A DNA stretch of 13,017 bases from M10-OD1-4 sp038061695 (GTDB lineage: Bacteria > Patescibacteriota > Minisyncoccia > GWC2-36-17 > M10-OD1-4). The position numbers and the translations under genes were made by a program. Under the pieces are notes generated by a model. The model was given only the letters and a program-made list of their open reading frames with translations. It searched no databases and was not told where the DNA came from. This document shows positions 1-6,768 of the stretch, one piece after another. The DNA lies in assembly GCA_038061695.1 (NCBI GenBank), contig JBBTYT010000007.1, positions 1-13,017 on the forward strand. Direction: 5' to 3'. The first letter of the stretch is position 1. Every line of letters starts with the position of its first letter.

Positions 1-1272
1 CAAAATACAGCAGAGGCAAGAGCGACAGGCGGGTTTTTAGGCTCATATGGTTTGATGAGCTCGGAATTCGGATATATTACTGATATATTTATGGATGATA
101 TTTATAATTTGGATGGACAGCTTTCTTACAAGGTTGTGCCTCCAGAGCCAATTCAAAAAATATCAACTTCATGGAGTATGCACGATGCAAATTGGTTTTT
201 AGATTTTCCAACATCTGCAAAAAAGATATCATTTTTTTACGAGAAGTCAGGAGGTCCAACTCCGGATGGCGTAATAGCTATAAATGAAAATGTTCTTAAG
301 GGTATATTGGAAACAGTGGGCTCAATAAATATGCCGGAATATGGCATTACTTTGGATTCTAATAATTTTATGGATACTTTACAGTATAAAATTGAGGAAG
401 ATTATGATAAAACCATAAATAAGCCGAAGAAAATTTTAGATGATATGCTTCCGAAAATTTTTGAAAAATTTGCAGATTTATCTCAGGATGATTTAACAAA
501 ACTTTTTAATCTTTTTGTAAATCATTTAAATAAAAAAGATATTTTAATTTGGGCAAATGATTTTAAATATCAAGATTTTGTTCTTAAAAAAGGATGGGCT
601 GGGGAGATATTAAGTAGTTCTGAGTCAGATTATCTTGCCGTGGTTTCAACTAATATAAATGGGTTTAAGACTGATAGAGTAATTGATCAGGAGATATCAA
701 AGATAACAGATATTCAAGAAGATGGTTCAATTATAAATACAATAAATATCAAGAGAACGCATAATGGCGGAGAAGAGAAATATGATTGGTTGAATAAAGT
801 TAATTCAAGTTATATGAGGGTTTATCTTCCTTTAGGATCAGAGCTTTTAGACGCAAGAGGTTTTACAAAGGAAAAATACAAAGCGCCAATAGATTACCAA
901 AAAGCTGGATTTGCATTTGATAGTGATATTTTAAAATCTATCAACTCATTAAAAATAGACGAAAGAACAGAGACACAAGTCTTTGAAGAGTCCGGTAAAA
1001 CAGTATTTGGTAATTGGGTTTATGTTAGTCCTGGCAAGGATGTTGAGCTGTCTTACACATACAAACTTCCATTTAAGCTTGATAAGTCAAAAAAAGGCGA
1101 TGATCTGAATTTTATATTTCAAGTCCAGCCAGGTCTAAAAAGCAAGCTTAATTTTTCTCTTTTATTGCCTGATAAGTGGAGTTTAATTTATTCTCTACCT
1201 GAGAAGTCGTGGGGGCAATTTAATGGAATTTTTGATAAAGATAAGTTTTTCTCTGTTGGTGTTGGATTTTAA
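1..1272 (+). CDS. DUF4012 domain protein, 5' partial
   Basis: The frame is open from the first base and ends at TAA 1270-1272, giving 423 residues with the N terminus off the window. TTG 52 and ATG 55 are internal, because the upstream codons read QNTAEARATGGFLGSYG, the conserved DUF4012 entry motif (usually QN..ELRPTGGFIGSYG). Further DUF4012 hallmarks follow: HDANWFLDFPTSAKK near residue 60, an FYEK..GG..PDGVIAI stretch near 80, and a C-terminal beta-rich region ending in a GNWVYVSPGK-type segment. Full-length members usually have an N-terminal membrane anchor, which would lie upstream of this window. DUF4012 proteins are frequent in CPR and Gram-positive genomes, and their biochemical role is not established. 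The adjacent murJ suggests an envelope role, which is inference. Arginine codons are all AGA/AGG. A short TTGGAT/ATCCAA inverted repeat (1262-1277) spans the stop codon. Confidence 0.9.
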   Translation, partial: QNTAEARATGGFLGSYGLMSSEFGYITDIFMDDIYNLDGQLSYKVVPPEPIQKISTSWSMHDANWFLDFPTSAKKISFFYEKSGGPTPDGVIAINENVLKGILETVGSINMPEYGITLDSNNFMDTLQYKIEEDYDKTINKPKKILDDMLPKIFEKFADLSQDDLTKLFNLFVNHLNKKDILIWANDFKYQDFVLKKGWAGEILSSSESDYLAVVSTNINGFKTDRVIDQEISKITDIQEDGSIINTINIKRTHNGGEEKYDWLNKVNSSYMRVYLPLGSELLDARGFTKEKYKAPIDYQKAGFAFDSDILKSINSLKIDERTETQVFEESGKTVFGNWVYVSPGKDVELSYTYKLPFKLDKSKKGDDLNFIFQVQPGLKSKLNFSLLLPDKWSLIYSLPEKSWGQFNGIFDKDKFFSVGVGF

Positions 1273-1302
1273 TCCAAATGCGATTTATTATTTTATGTAG
1301 TT

Positions 1303-2991
1303 ATGCTAAAAAGAATTTTAAATGTAGAGTCTAAATTTATAATATCAGCCGCTTTGATGATCGGCTTTTTTTCGTTGCTCTCAAGAGTTCTTGGTATTTT
1401 AAGAAATAGAATATTTACAAGCGAATTTGGTGCTGGTGACATTACAGATATATATTTTTCTGCTTTTGTCATTCCTGATTTAATTTATAATATATTTATA
1501 ATTGGCGCTATCGGCATCGTATTTATACCGATTTTTTTTGAATATTCACAGAAAAGCAAAGAGGAAGCAATGCATCTCACAAACATTGTTTTAAATATTT
1601 TAATTTTATTTGTTATTTTAATAGCCTCTTTATTCGCTTTTTTTGCTCAAGAAATCCTATCAATTTTTCTTTATGGTTTCTCTCCAGAGAAGATTCAAAC
1701 CACAGTAGATATGACAAGAATTATGCTTTTATCACCTATATTTTTAGGTATTTCATCCATTCTAGGGAATTTTATTCAAGCTCATAAAAGATTTCTCTCT
1801 TTTGCATTAGCTCCAGTTTTATATAATATAGGAATTATATGCGGAGTTTTATTTTTTGTCCCCAATATTGGATTGGCAGGTCTTGCTTATGGTGTTATTT
1901 TTGGAGCATTTTTACATCTCTTAGTTCAGCTTCCAACAGCACTCTCTCTAGGCTTTAAATATAAACTTTCTTTTGATATATGGCATCCAGGTTTTAGAAA
2001 GATGATTATATTGTCTATTCCAAGAGTGGTGGGTCTTCTTGCTCATCAGCTTAATTTTATGGTTATAATATTTATAGGATCTTCATTATCATCCGGAAGC
2101 ATCTCTATTTTTAATTTTGCAAATGATTTGCAATATATTCCTATCGGTATAATTGCCTTTTCATTTGTAACCGCAGTCTTTCCTTTTCTATCTGAAAGCT
2201 ATTCTAAAAAAGATATGAAGGAATTTTTAAATAAATTTTATTCCACAGTCAATCAAATTCTCTTTTTAGTCATACCAATATCTGTATTTTTAATCTTAGA
2301 AAGAGCTCAAATCGTCCGTGTTCTTTATGGAGCAGGTGAATTTTCTTGGGATGATACGAAGTTGACTGCCGCCGCATTAGGACTCTTTGCCATGTCTATC
2401 TTCGCTCAAAGCTTGATACCATTATTTTCACGCACTTTTTTTGCGATGGCAAATTCAAAAACACCAGTTTTTATAAATGTGGCATCTTTAGCTATAAATA
2501 TCGGACTTTCATTTTTCTTCGTAGGGCTTTTAAAAGATGGTGGGGCATTCAGAGATATTTTAGGTCAGATTTTAAAAGTCTCTGATATGTCGGATATCGC
2601 AGTTTTAGGTCTACCACTGGCTTTTTCTATTGCTAGTATTATCAATATATTATGGCTTTATTTTTCATTGTCCCATAAGATAGATGAGTATAGTAGTGTA
2701 AGGATATTATATTCTGTAAATAGAATTAATATATCTGTTTTAGCTATGGGTGTATCGGTTTATCCGACGCTTTATTTTATGGCCAACATTGTAAATATGC
2801 ATACATTTTTGGGAATATTTTTACAGGGCATAGTTGCATTTTTTATAGGGTCGTTTGTATATTTTGGATCCGCATATCTTCTTAAGATTCCTGAATTTTT
2901 TGTATTTTCAGAAGCATTCACTCTACCTATTAAGAGAATGTTTTTACTGAAGAGTTATACATCTCAAGTTAATGGTTCTGAAAAGTTGTAA
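1303..2991 (+). CDS. murJ: MurJ/MviN-family lipid II flippase
   Basis: A 562-residue polytopic membrane protein of the MOP/MviN superfamily, about the usual length with roughly 14 predicted membrane segments. It moves lipid II, the peptidoglycan precursor, from the inner to the outer leaflet of the cytoplasmic membrane. The diagnostic N terminus is present: SRVLGILRNRIFTSEFGAG near residues 26-44, with the conserved RVLG..R core, then D.Y.SAFVIPDL and GAIGIVFIPIF, equivalent to the usual EGAFs.AFVPvf segment. A later RVLYGAGEFSWDDT segment (about 340-353) matches the family's RVLfgrG.F. The ATG at 1303 is the first start before the signature. It has no Shine-Dalgarno; TATTAT (1286-1291) and TATTTT (1289-1294) lie 11 and 8 nt upstream. 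The gene starts 30 nt after the DUF4012 gene, so readthrough is plausible. The final codons overlap the proposed lepA -35 element. Confidence 0.95.
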   Translation: MLKRILNVESKFIISAALMIGFFSLLSRVLGILRNRIFTSEFGAGDITDIYFSAFVIPDLIYNIFIIGAIGIVFIPIFFEYSQKSKEEAMHLTNIVLNILILFVILIASLFAFFAQEILSIFLYGFSPEKIQTTVDMTRIMLLSPIFLGISSILGNFIQAHKRFLSFALAPVLYNIGIICGVLFFVPNIGLAGLAYGVIFGAFLHLLVQLPTALSLGFKYKLSFDIWHPGFRKMIILSIPRVVGLLAHQLNFMVIIFIGSSLSSGSISIFNFANDLQYIPIGIIAFSFVTAVFPFLSESYSKKDMKEFLNKFYSTVNQILFLVIPISVFLILERAQIVRVLYGAGEFSWDDTKLTAAALGLFAMSIFAQSLIPLFSRTFFAMANSKTPVFINVASLAINIGLSFFFVGLLKDGGAFRDILGQILKVSDMSDIAVLGLPLAFSIASIINILWLYFSLSHKIDEYSSVRILYSVNRINISVLAMGVSVYPTLYFMANIVNMHTFLGIFLQGIVAFFIGSFVYFGSAYLLKIPEFFVFSEAFTLPIKRMFLLKSYTSQVNGSEKL

Positions 2992-3013
2992 AATAGAGAA
3001 TTTTAGGTATAAT
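2986..3013 (+). promoter_or_regulatory. Predicted sigma70-type promoter for lepA
   Basis: TTGTAA (2986-2991), a 16-bp spacer and a consensus TATAAT (3008-3013). The -35 hexamer contains the murJ stop codon. Transcription should start near 3020, leaving a leader of about 20 nt before the lepA ATG. That leader has only a weak GAGAG and no proper Shine-Dalgarno. Predicted by pattern only. Confidence 0.5.
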
Positions 3014-3039
3014 CAACCTGAGAGTTAATAAGCTTTATT

Positions 3040-4845
3040 ATGAATCAAGAAAAAAAGCAAAATTTAATAAGAAATTTTTGTATTATTGCTCATATTGATC
3101 ATGGTAAATCAACGCTTTCTGACAGGTTTTTAGAGATTACAGGAACGATTGAAAAAAGAAAGATGCAGGAGCAACTTTTAGATACTATGAGCTTGGAAAG
3201 AGAGAGGGGTATTACAATAAAGATGCAGCCAGTAAGGATGGATTATAAGCATACGGACGGAAATGATTATATTTTAAATCTTATAGATACACCAGGTCAT
3301 GTTGATTTTTCTTACGAAGTTTCAAGATCAATCGCCGCCGTTGAAGGGGTGATTTTATTGGTTGATGCTACAAAGGGAATGCAAGCCCAGACATTGGCGG
3401 TTCTTGAGCAGGCTCAGAAACAAAATTTAGTAATAATTACGGCAGTAAATAAAATAGATCTTCCAAATGCTATGCCTCAAGAAGTTAAGAAAGAGATTTC
3501 AAATCTTTTAGCTATAGAAGAGAGTGAGATATTTGAGATTTCAGGCAAGACCGGTGTCGGAGTTAAAGAGCTTTTGAGTGAGGTTATTAGAAAGGTTCCA
3601 GCTCCAACTGGCAAAGAAGATGCTCCATTAAAAGCGCTTGTTTTTGATTCCATTTTTGATTCTTTTAAAGGTGTAATAGCAAATGTAAGAATAATGGAAG
3701 GTTCTGTAAAGAAACATGAAAGGATAAGATTTATGGTTCAAAAGTCAGATGCTGAAGTTTTAGAGTGTGGCTCTTTTAAGCCAAATCTTGTTGAAAGAGC
3801 AGAGATATTAACTGGTGAGATAGGTTATATAGCAACAGGACTTAAGGAGATAGGTAGTGTAAGGGTCGGAGATACTATAACATCATCAAAAAATCCGGCA
3901 TTGGAGATATTGTCAGGATATAAAATGGTTCAGCCCGTTGTTTTTGCATCGCTTTTTCCACAAGACGCCGATGATCATGAGCTTTTAAGAGACGGGCTTT
4001 TAAAGCTTCGCTTAAATGATTCATCTTTATCATTTGAGCCAGAACAGTCCGAAGCTTTTGGGAGGGGTTTCAGGTGTGGATTCTTAGGTATGCTTCATAT
4101 GGATATTTTAAGAGAGCGTCTCAAAAGAGAGTTTAATATAGAGCCATTAATAACAATACCATCGGTTTCTTACAATGTAAAATTAAAAAATGGTGGAGAT
4201 AGATTAGTTTATTCACCGGCTCAGATGCCAGATCCAACTCAAATAGATGAGGGTCAGGAGCCTTATGTGAAGCTTGAAATAATGACAAGAAGTGAATATA
4301 TGGGTGGTATTATGTCTCTCTTGGATAACGCTAGAGGAGTATATAAGGATACACAATATTTAACAGCAGAGAAGATATTGCTTTTATATGAAGCCCCGCT
4401 TTCTGAGATTATTATTGATTTTTTTGATGACTTAAAGTCAATCACTTCAGGTTATGCTTCCTTAAATTATGAGCTTATAGGATTTAAAAAAGCTGATTTA
4501 GTGAGACTTGATATTTTAGTTGCAGGAGAACAGGTAGAGGCTCTTTCAAGGGTAGTTGTGAAAGAACAAGCGAATGAGGTAGGTAAATTTATGGTATTAA
4601 AATTAAAAGATATAATTCCAAGACAGCTTTTTTCAATATCCTTACAGGCTGCTATAGGCGGTAAAATTGTGGCGAGAGAAGATATATCTGCTATGAGAAA
4701 AGATGTTACTGGCTACTTATATGGCGGAGATGTAACAAGGAAAAATAAGCTTTTGGATAAACAAAAAAAAGGAAAGAAGAAGATGAAGGCTTCTGGAAAA
4801 GTAAATATACCGCCGGAGGTTTACTTTAAAGTCCTAAAAAAATAA
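3040..4845 (+). CDS. lepA: Elongation factor 4 (LepA), ribosome-bound translational GTPase
   Basis: 601 residues, matching the usual LepA length of about 600. LepA/EF4 is a GTPase that binds the ribosome and has been linked to back-translocation and to ribosome biogenesis or initiation. GTPase motifs are intact: G1 AHIDHGKST (17-25), G2 RGITI (56-60), G3 DTPGH (83-87) and G4 NKID (137-140). EF-G-like domains follow, with GFRCGFLGMLHMDI (about residues 345-360) and a C-terminal LepA-specific domain containing IPRQLF and a lysine-rich KKKGKKKMK-type tail near 580. The motif spacing and this tail separate it from EF-G and BipA. The ATG at 3040 gives the expected short N-terminal extension before G1. 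Only 2 of 29 arginines use CGN codons. The promoter upstream and the terminator at the stop codon suggest a monocistronic unit, or one fed by murJ readthrough. Confidence 0.97.
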   Translation: MNQEKKQNLIRNFCIIAHIDHGKSTLSDRFLEITGTIEKRKMQEQLLDTMSLERERGITIKMQPVRMDYKHTDGNDYILNLIDTPGHVDFSYEVSRSIAAVEGVILLVDATKGMQAQTLAVLEQAQKQNLVIITAVNKIDLPNAMPQEVKKEISNLLAIEESEIFEISGKTGVGVKELLSEVIRKVPAPTGKEDAPLKALVFDSIFDSFKGVIANVRIMEGSVKKHERIRFMVQKSDAEVLECGSFKPNLVERAEILTGEIGYIATGLKEIGSVRVGDTITSSKNPALEILSGYKMVQPVVFASLFPQDADDHELLRDGLLKLRLNDSSLSFEPEQSEAFGRGFRCGFLGMLHMDILRERLKREFNIEPLITIPSVSYNVKLKNGGDRLVYSPAQMPDPTQIDEGQEPYVKLEIMTRSEYMGGIMSLLDNARGVYKDTQYLTAEKILLLYEAPLSEIIIDFFDDLKSITSGYASLNYELIGFKKADLVRLDILVAGEQVEALSRVVVKEQANEVGKFMVLKLKDIIPRQLFSISLQAAIGGKIVAREDISAMRKDVTGYLYGGDVTRKNKLLDKQKKGKKKMKASGKVNIPPEVYFKVLKK

Positions 4846-4877
4846 AATGACTTTTAAATTTAGAAGTCATTTTATTT
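4840..4877 (+). terminator. Hairpin terminator over the lepA stop codon, possibly bidirectional
   Basis: A perfect 14-bp inverted repeat: left arm 4840-4853 (AAATAAAATGACTT), right arm 4864-4877 (AAGTCATTTTATTT). It extends inward by one G-U and two A-U pairs to a 4-nt AATT loop. The T-rich right arm and A-rich left arm are the layout of an intrinsic terminator that could work in both directions. The left arm contains the lepA TAA. Confidence 0.7.
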
Positions 4878-4880
4878 GAG

Positions 4881-4925
4881 AGCATTTTTTGCTATTATAG
4901 TATAAATGGCAAGATGGAAAATGCT
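4881..4925 (+). repeat. Inverted repeat in the lepA-ftsB gap
   Basis: Arms AGCATTTT (4881-4888) and AAAATGCT (4918-4925) are perfectly complementary. A second pairing inside, TTGC (4889-4892) with GCAA (4909-4912), stacks on the first except for a GATGG bulge on the 3' side. The loop holds the TATTAT -10-like box. It could be an operator, a small structured RNA or chance in AT-rich DNA. Confidence 0.4.
4890..4898 (+). promoter_or_regulatory. Candidate extended -10 promoter element in the lepA-ftsB gap
   Basis: TGC followed by TATTAT (4893-4898) forms an extended -10 element, just after the lepA terminator. A start near 4905 would fall almost on ATG 4906, which opens a 10-codon ORF. The -35 region is poor (TTTTAT at 4870-4875). 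The element lies inside the loop of the 4881-4925 inverted repeat, so that repeat could act as an operator or as RNA structure. Predicted from pattern only. Confidence 0.35.
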
Positions 4926-5000
4926 ATCATTGATATAATGACGAAGATGACAATGATCTTCATCACAAGTGTTATTATTTTGATATTTTTTGACATATAA
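4914..5000 (+). CDS. Possible 28-residue single-span membrane peptide
   Basis: ATG 4914 to TAA 4998-5000 encodes 28 residues: a short polar start (MENAIIDIMTK) and then a hydrophobic stretch (MIFITSVIILIFF) long enough to enter or nearly span a membrane. It fills the otherwise empty gap between the lepA terminator and the promoter of the next gene. There is no Shine-Dalgarno. An overlapping 10-codon ORF at 4906-4938 is better placed relative to the -10 box at 4893-4898. AT-rich noncoding DNA readily yields hydrophobic mini-ORFs, so this is a candidate only. No family is recognised. Confidence 0.2.
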   Translation: MENAIIDIMTKMTMIFITSVIILIFFDI

Positions 5001-5018
5001 TTAAAAGTGATTTAAATT
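4990..5018 (+). promoter_or_regulatory. Strong promoter for the FtsB-like gene
   Basis: A perfect -35 TTGACA (4990-4995), a 17-bp spacer and TAAATT (5013-5018). The expected transcription start, about 7 nt past the -10, is near 5025. The ATG is at 5027, so the mRNA should have a 5' leader of 0-2 nt. This is the best evidence in the window for leaderless transcription. The -35 overlaps the end of the 28-codon ORF. Confidence 0.6.
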
Positions 5019-5026
5019 GTTAGTGT

Positions 5027-5434
5027 ATGAAAATAAAAGAAGAAGAAAATTCTTTATTTAAAAATTCTAAGCTTATACTGGGAATTTCCATTTTTATTTT
5101 TATTGTATTATCTATTTATGCTTATAACGCCTTTTATAAAAAATACCAGATAAAGAAAGAAATTTCAACCCTTGATGCGAGAATAGATAATATGCTTAAT
5201 AAAAAGGAAGAGCTCAAAGATTTTAAAAATATTCTTACTAATAATGAGTATATAGAGAGAGAGGCGAGAATAAAATTAAACCTTAAAAAAAATGGCGAGA
5301 ATGTTGTTGTTTTAGTTGATAGACCGTATGATGATAATAGTAGAAGTTTTCAAGAAATTAATATAAGCAAAGAGCCTAAGGTTTCTAGTGGCGAGAATGT
5401 AAGAAAGTGGGTTGAAGTAATATTTGGAAGATGA
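5027..5434 (+). CDS. FtsB/DivIC-like septum formation initiator protein
   Basis: A 135-residue bitopic membrane protein. A short charged cytoplasmic tail (1-14) is followed by one membrane segment (about 15-34, LILGISIFIFIVLSIYAY), then a lysine/glutamate-rich coiled coil (about 38-66). Next comes a YIEREARIKLNLKKNGENVVVL-type segment (75-96), which matches the FtsB/DivIC signature YiErlARekLgl.kpGE.v. Proteins of this family pair with FtsL-type partners by coiled coil in the divisome and help activate septal peptidoglycan synthesis. A roughly 40-residue charged tail past the core makes it somewhat longer than E. coli FtsB. The stop is TGA, supporting a standard code. ATG 5027 is fixed by the promoter just upstream; there is no Shine-Dalgarno. 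dut follows after 17 nt, so co-transcription is likely. FtsB, DivIC and FtsL cannot be separated with certainty by eye, so no symbol is given. Confidence 0.8.
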   Translation: MKIKEEENSLFKNSKLILGISIFIFIVLSIYAYNAFYKKYQIKKEISTLDARIDNMLNKKEELKDFKNILTNNEYIEREARIKLNLKKNGENVVVLVDRPYDDNSRSFQEINISKEPKVSSGENVRKWVEVIFGR

Positions 5435-5439
5435 ATTAT

Positions 5440-5445
5440 TAAGAT
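5440..5445 (+). promoter_or_regulatory. Possible -10 box for a leaderless dut transcript
   Basis: TAAGAT lies exactly 6 nt before the dut ATG, the distance expected if transcription begins at the A of ATG. No good -35 is visible at normal spacing. The start context ATAAACTTATGAAAA is identical to that of the Kazal-domain gene at 10908-10922. dut may equally be read from the upstream promoter. Confidence 0.25.
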
Positions 5446-5451
5446 AAACTT

Positions 5452-5877
5452 ATGAAAATAAAATTTCAAAAAATTTTATCAGATGCAAAAATACCATCAT
5501 TTGCTCAGAGTGGTGATGCTGGTATGGATTTATATTCTAGCGAGAGTTTAGATATATATCCTGGTGAGATAAAAGCAGTATCCATTGGCGTAAAAATGGA
5601 AATTCCTGAGGGATACGTTGCTCTAATCTGGGATAAAAGCGGTCTTGCTCTAAAAAGCGGAGTTAAAACAATGGGTGGTGTAATAGACTCAGGATATAGG
5701 GGTGAAATTAAAGTTATAATAACAAATCTTTCAAAAGAGGTTTTAAAAGTTGAAAAAGGAAATAAGATAGCCCAAATGTTAATTCAAAAATTTGAATCTC
5801 CTGAAATTGAAATTGTAGAGGAACTTTCTAATACAAAAAGAGGAGATGGTGGGTTTGGATCGACAGGGTTAAAATAA
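5452..5877 (+). CDS. dut: dUTP diphosphatase (dUTPase)
   Basis: 141 residues, a typical homotrimeric dUTPase subunit. It hydrolyses dUTP to dUMP and pyrophosphate, which keeps uracil out of DNA and supplies dUMP for thymidylate synthesis. All five family motifs are present: I GDAGMDLYS (about 21-29), II DKSGLALKSG (about 62-71, replacing the commoner PRSGLA form), III GGVIDSGYRGEI with the catalytic-region Asp and Tyr (about 75-86), IV GNKIAQMLI (about 103-111) and V RGDGGFGSTG (about 130-139). The P-loop-like motif V is complete, so the enzyme should be active. It starts 17 nt after the FtsB-like gene without a Shine-Dalgarno. The DKSG variant of motif II also occurs in some phage-like and archaeal dUTPases, but nothing else here suggests a phage origin. 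Confidence 0.96.
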   Translation: MKIKFQKILSDAKIPSFAQSGDAGMDLYSSESLDIYPGEIKAVSIGVKMEIPEGYVALIWDKSGLALKSGVKTMGGVIDSGYRGEIKVIITNLSKEVLKVEKGNKIAQMLIQKFESPEIEIVEELSNTKRGDGGFGSTGLK

Positions 5878-5946
5878 ATGTAAATTTTACAAGAATATTT
5901 AAAAGCTTTCAATATGCGGTCTATGGTTTAATTGATTTTTATTAGT

Positions 5947-6642
5947 ATGGCTGAATTATTAAATAACTTTAAATCTTTTTTCAATAGAAATTTTTTCATT
6001 CTATTTTTTATTTATATTTTATTTTTAACTCTCTTTTTAAGTATAACTTCTTTTTTTTTAAAGTTGAGCGCAATAGAGCAATTTGACAATGCGGTTCAGG
6101 ATGCCATCTTCTCTCTAAGAGAAGAGAACTTAAATTCAATAATGATTTTTATAACATATTTTGGAGATAAGGAAATAATATTTCCTTTATCTTTTTTTAT
6201 AATTTTATATTTTTTTCTCAAAAAAAAGTATGAGTTTTTAATAGCTCTCTTAACATCAATTTCTATTATCTCTGTTATAGTGTATTCTATTAAATTGTTT
6301 TTTTACAAGCCAAGACCTTCATTGGCGGATGCTTTAATATTAGAAAGCGGTTTTTCTTTTCCATCAGGGCATGTTGCAGTGGCAATTGTCTTTTATGGCA
6401 TCTTATCTTATTTTGTATTCATATCTGCTAAGAGGAATTTTGAGAAGATTTCCTCTATTCTTTTATTTGTAATTATGGTATTTTTAATTACATTTTCTAG
6501 AGTTTATTTAGGAGTACATTTTCTATCTGATGTTATGGCAAGTATGATATTTTCAACTGTTTGGTTAGGATTTTTAATATATCTTCTTGAAATAAAAAGA
6601 AAGCAGGAAGTTGTAAGGGATAGGTCTATTATATCAGTGTAG
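5947..6642 (+). CDS. PAP2-superfamily membrane phosphatase
   Basis: 231 residues from ATG 5947; a TTG at 5932 in the same frame would add five residues and is less likely. About six membrane segments are predicted. The three-part PAP2 active site is complete: KLFFYKPRP (K116, R123, P124, KX6RP), FPSGH (PSGH 139-142) and SRVYLGVHFLSD (S184, R185, H191, D195). Such enzymes remove phosphate from lipid phosphates at the outer membrane face. In bacteria many are undecaprenyl-diphosphate or phosphatidylglycerophosphate phosphatases. With murJ and division genes nearby, recycling of the undecaprenyl carrier is the most natural role, but substrate cannot be read from motifs. No Shine-Dalgarno is present; TTTAAT (5927-5932) could be a -10 with a leader of about 8 nt. 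The gene ends 19 nt before tRNA-Thr. Confidence 0.9.
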   Translation: MAELLNNFKSFFNRNFFILFFIYILFLTLFLSITSFFLKLSAIEQFDNAVQDAIFSLREENLNSIMIFITYFGDKEIIFPLSFFIILYFFLKKKYEFLIALLTSISIISVIVYSIKLFFYKPRPSLADALILESGFSFPSGHVAVAIVFYGILSYFVFISAKRNFEKISSILLFVIMVFLITFSRVYLGVHFLSDVMASMIFSTVWLGFLIYLLEIKRKQEVVRDRSIISV

Positions 6643-6652
6643 CTTAGCTTGT

Positions 6653-6742
6653 CCCATTGGAGCCGGAGTAGCTCAGTTGGTAGAGCAATTGCTTCGTAAG
6701 CGAGAGGTCGTGAGTTCAAATCTCGCCTCCGGCTCCAATGGG
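6653..6742 (+). repeat. Inverted repeat extending the tRNA-Thr acceptor stem
   Basis: Left arm 6653-6668 (CCCATTGGAGCCGGAG) is the exact reverse complement of right arm 6727-6742. Seven pairs are the acceptor stem and nine lie outside it, pairing the 5' leader with T73-CCA and the 3' trailer. Wobble and one A-U pair could lengthen the stem by up to four pairs. The precursor would therefore carry a continuous stem of 16 or more base pairs. Confidence 0.85.
6662..6737 (+). tRNA. tRNA-Thr (anticodon CGT)
   Basis: A 76-nt cloverleaf. The acceptor stem is GCCGGAG/CTCCGGC (7 perfect pairs). The D arm is GCTC...GAGC, the anticodon loop TTCGTAA gives CGT (reads ACG, threonine), the variable loop has 5 nt, and the T arm is GTGAG-TTCAAAT-CTCGC. 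The discriminator is T73 and CCA is encoded (6735-6737). In the anticodon stem, pair 27-43 is A-G (mismatched) and 29-41 is T-G. The acceptor stem is extended by the flanking inverted repeat described separately. Confidence 0.95.
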
Positions 6743-6753
6743 GTGAAGTAGAG

Positions 6754-6762
6754 TGCTATTGT
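6754..6762 (+). promoter_or_regulatory. Extended -10 element for the UMF1-type transporter
   Basis: TGC plus TATTGT (6757-6762) lies 6 nt (GGCTTT) before ATG 6769, which predicts a leaderless transcript. No -35 is evident, as expected for extended -10 promoters; that position overlaps the 3' end of tRNA-Thr. The gene could also be read through from the tRNA. Confidence 0.4.
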
Positions 6763-6768
6763 GGCTTT

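Noticed and set aside
52..57. TTG 52 or ATG 55 as the start of the DUF4012 gene.
   Set aside because: The frame is open upstream to base 1 and encodes the conserved ATGGFLGSYG motif, so the gene is cut by the window edge and does not start here.
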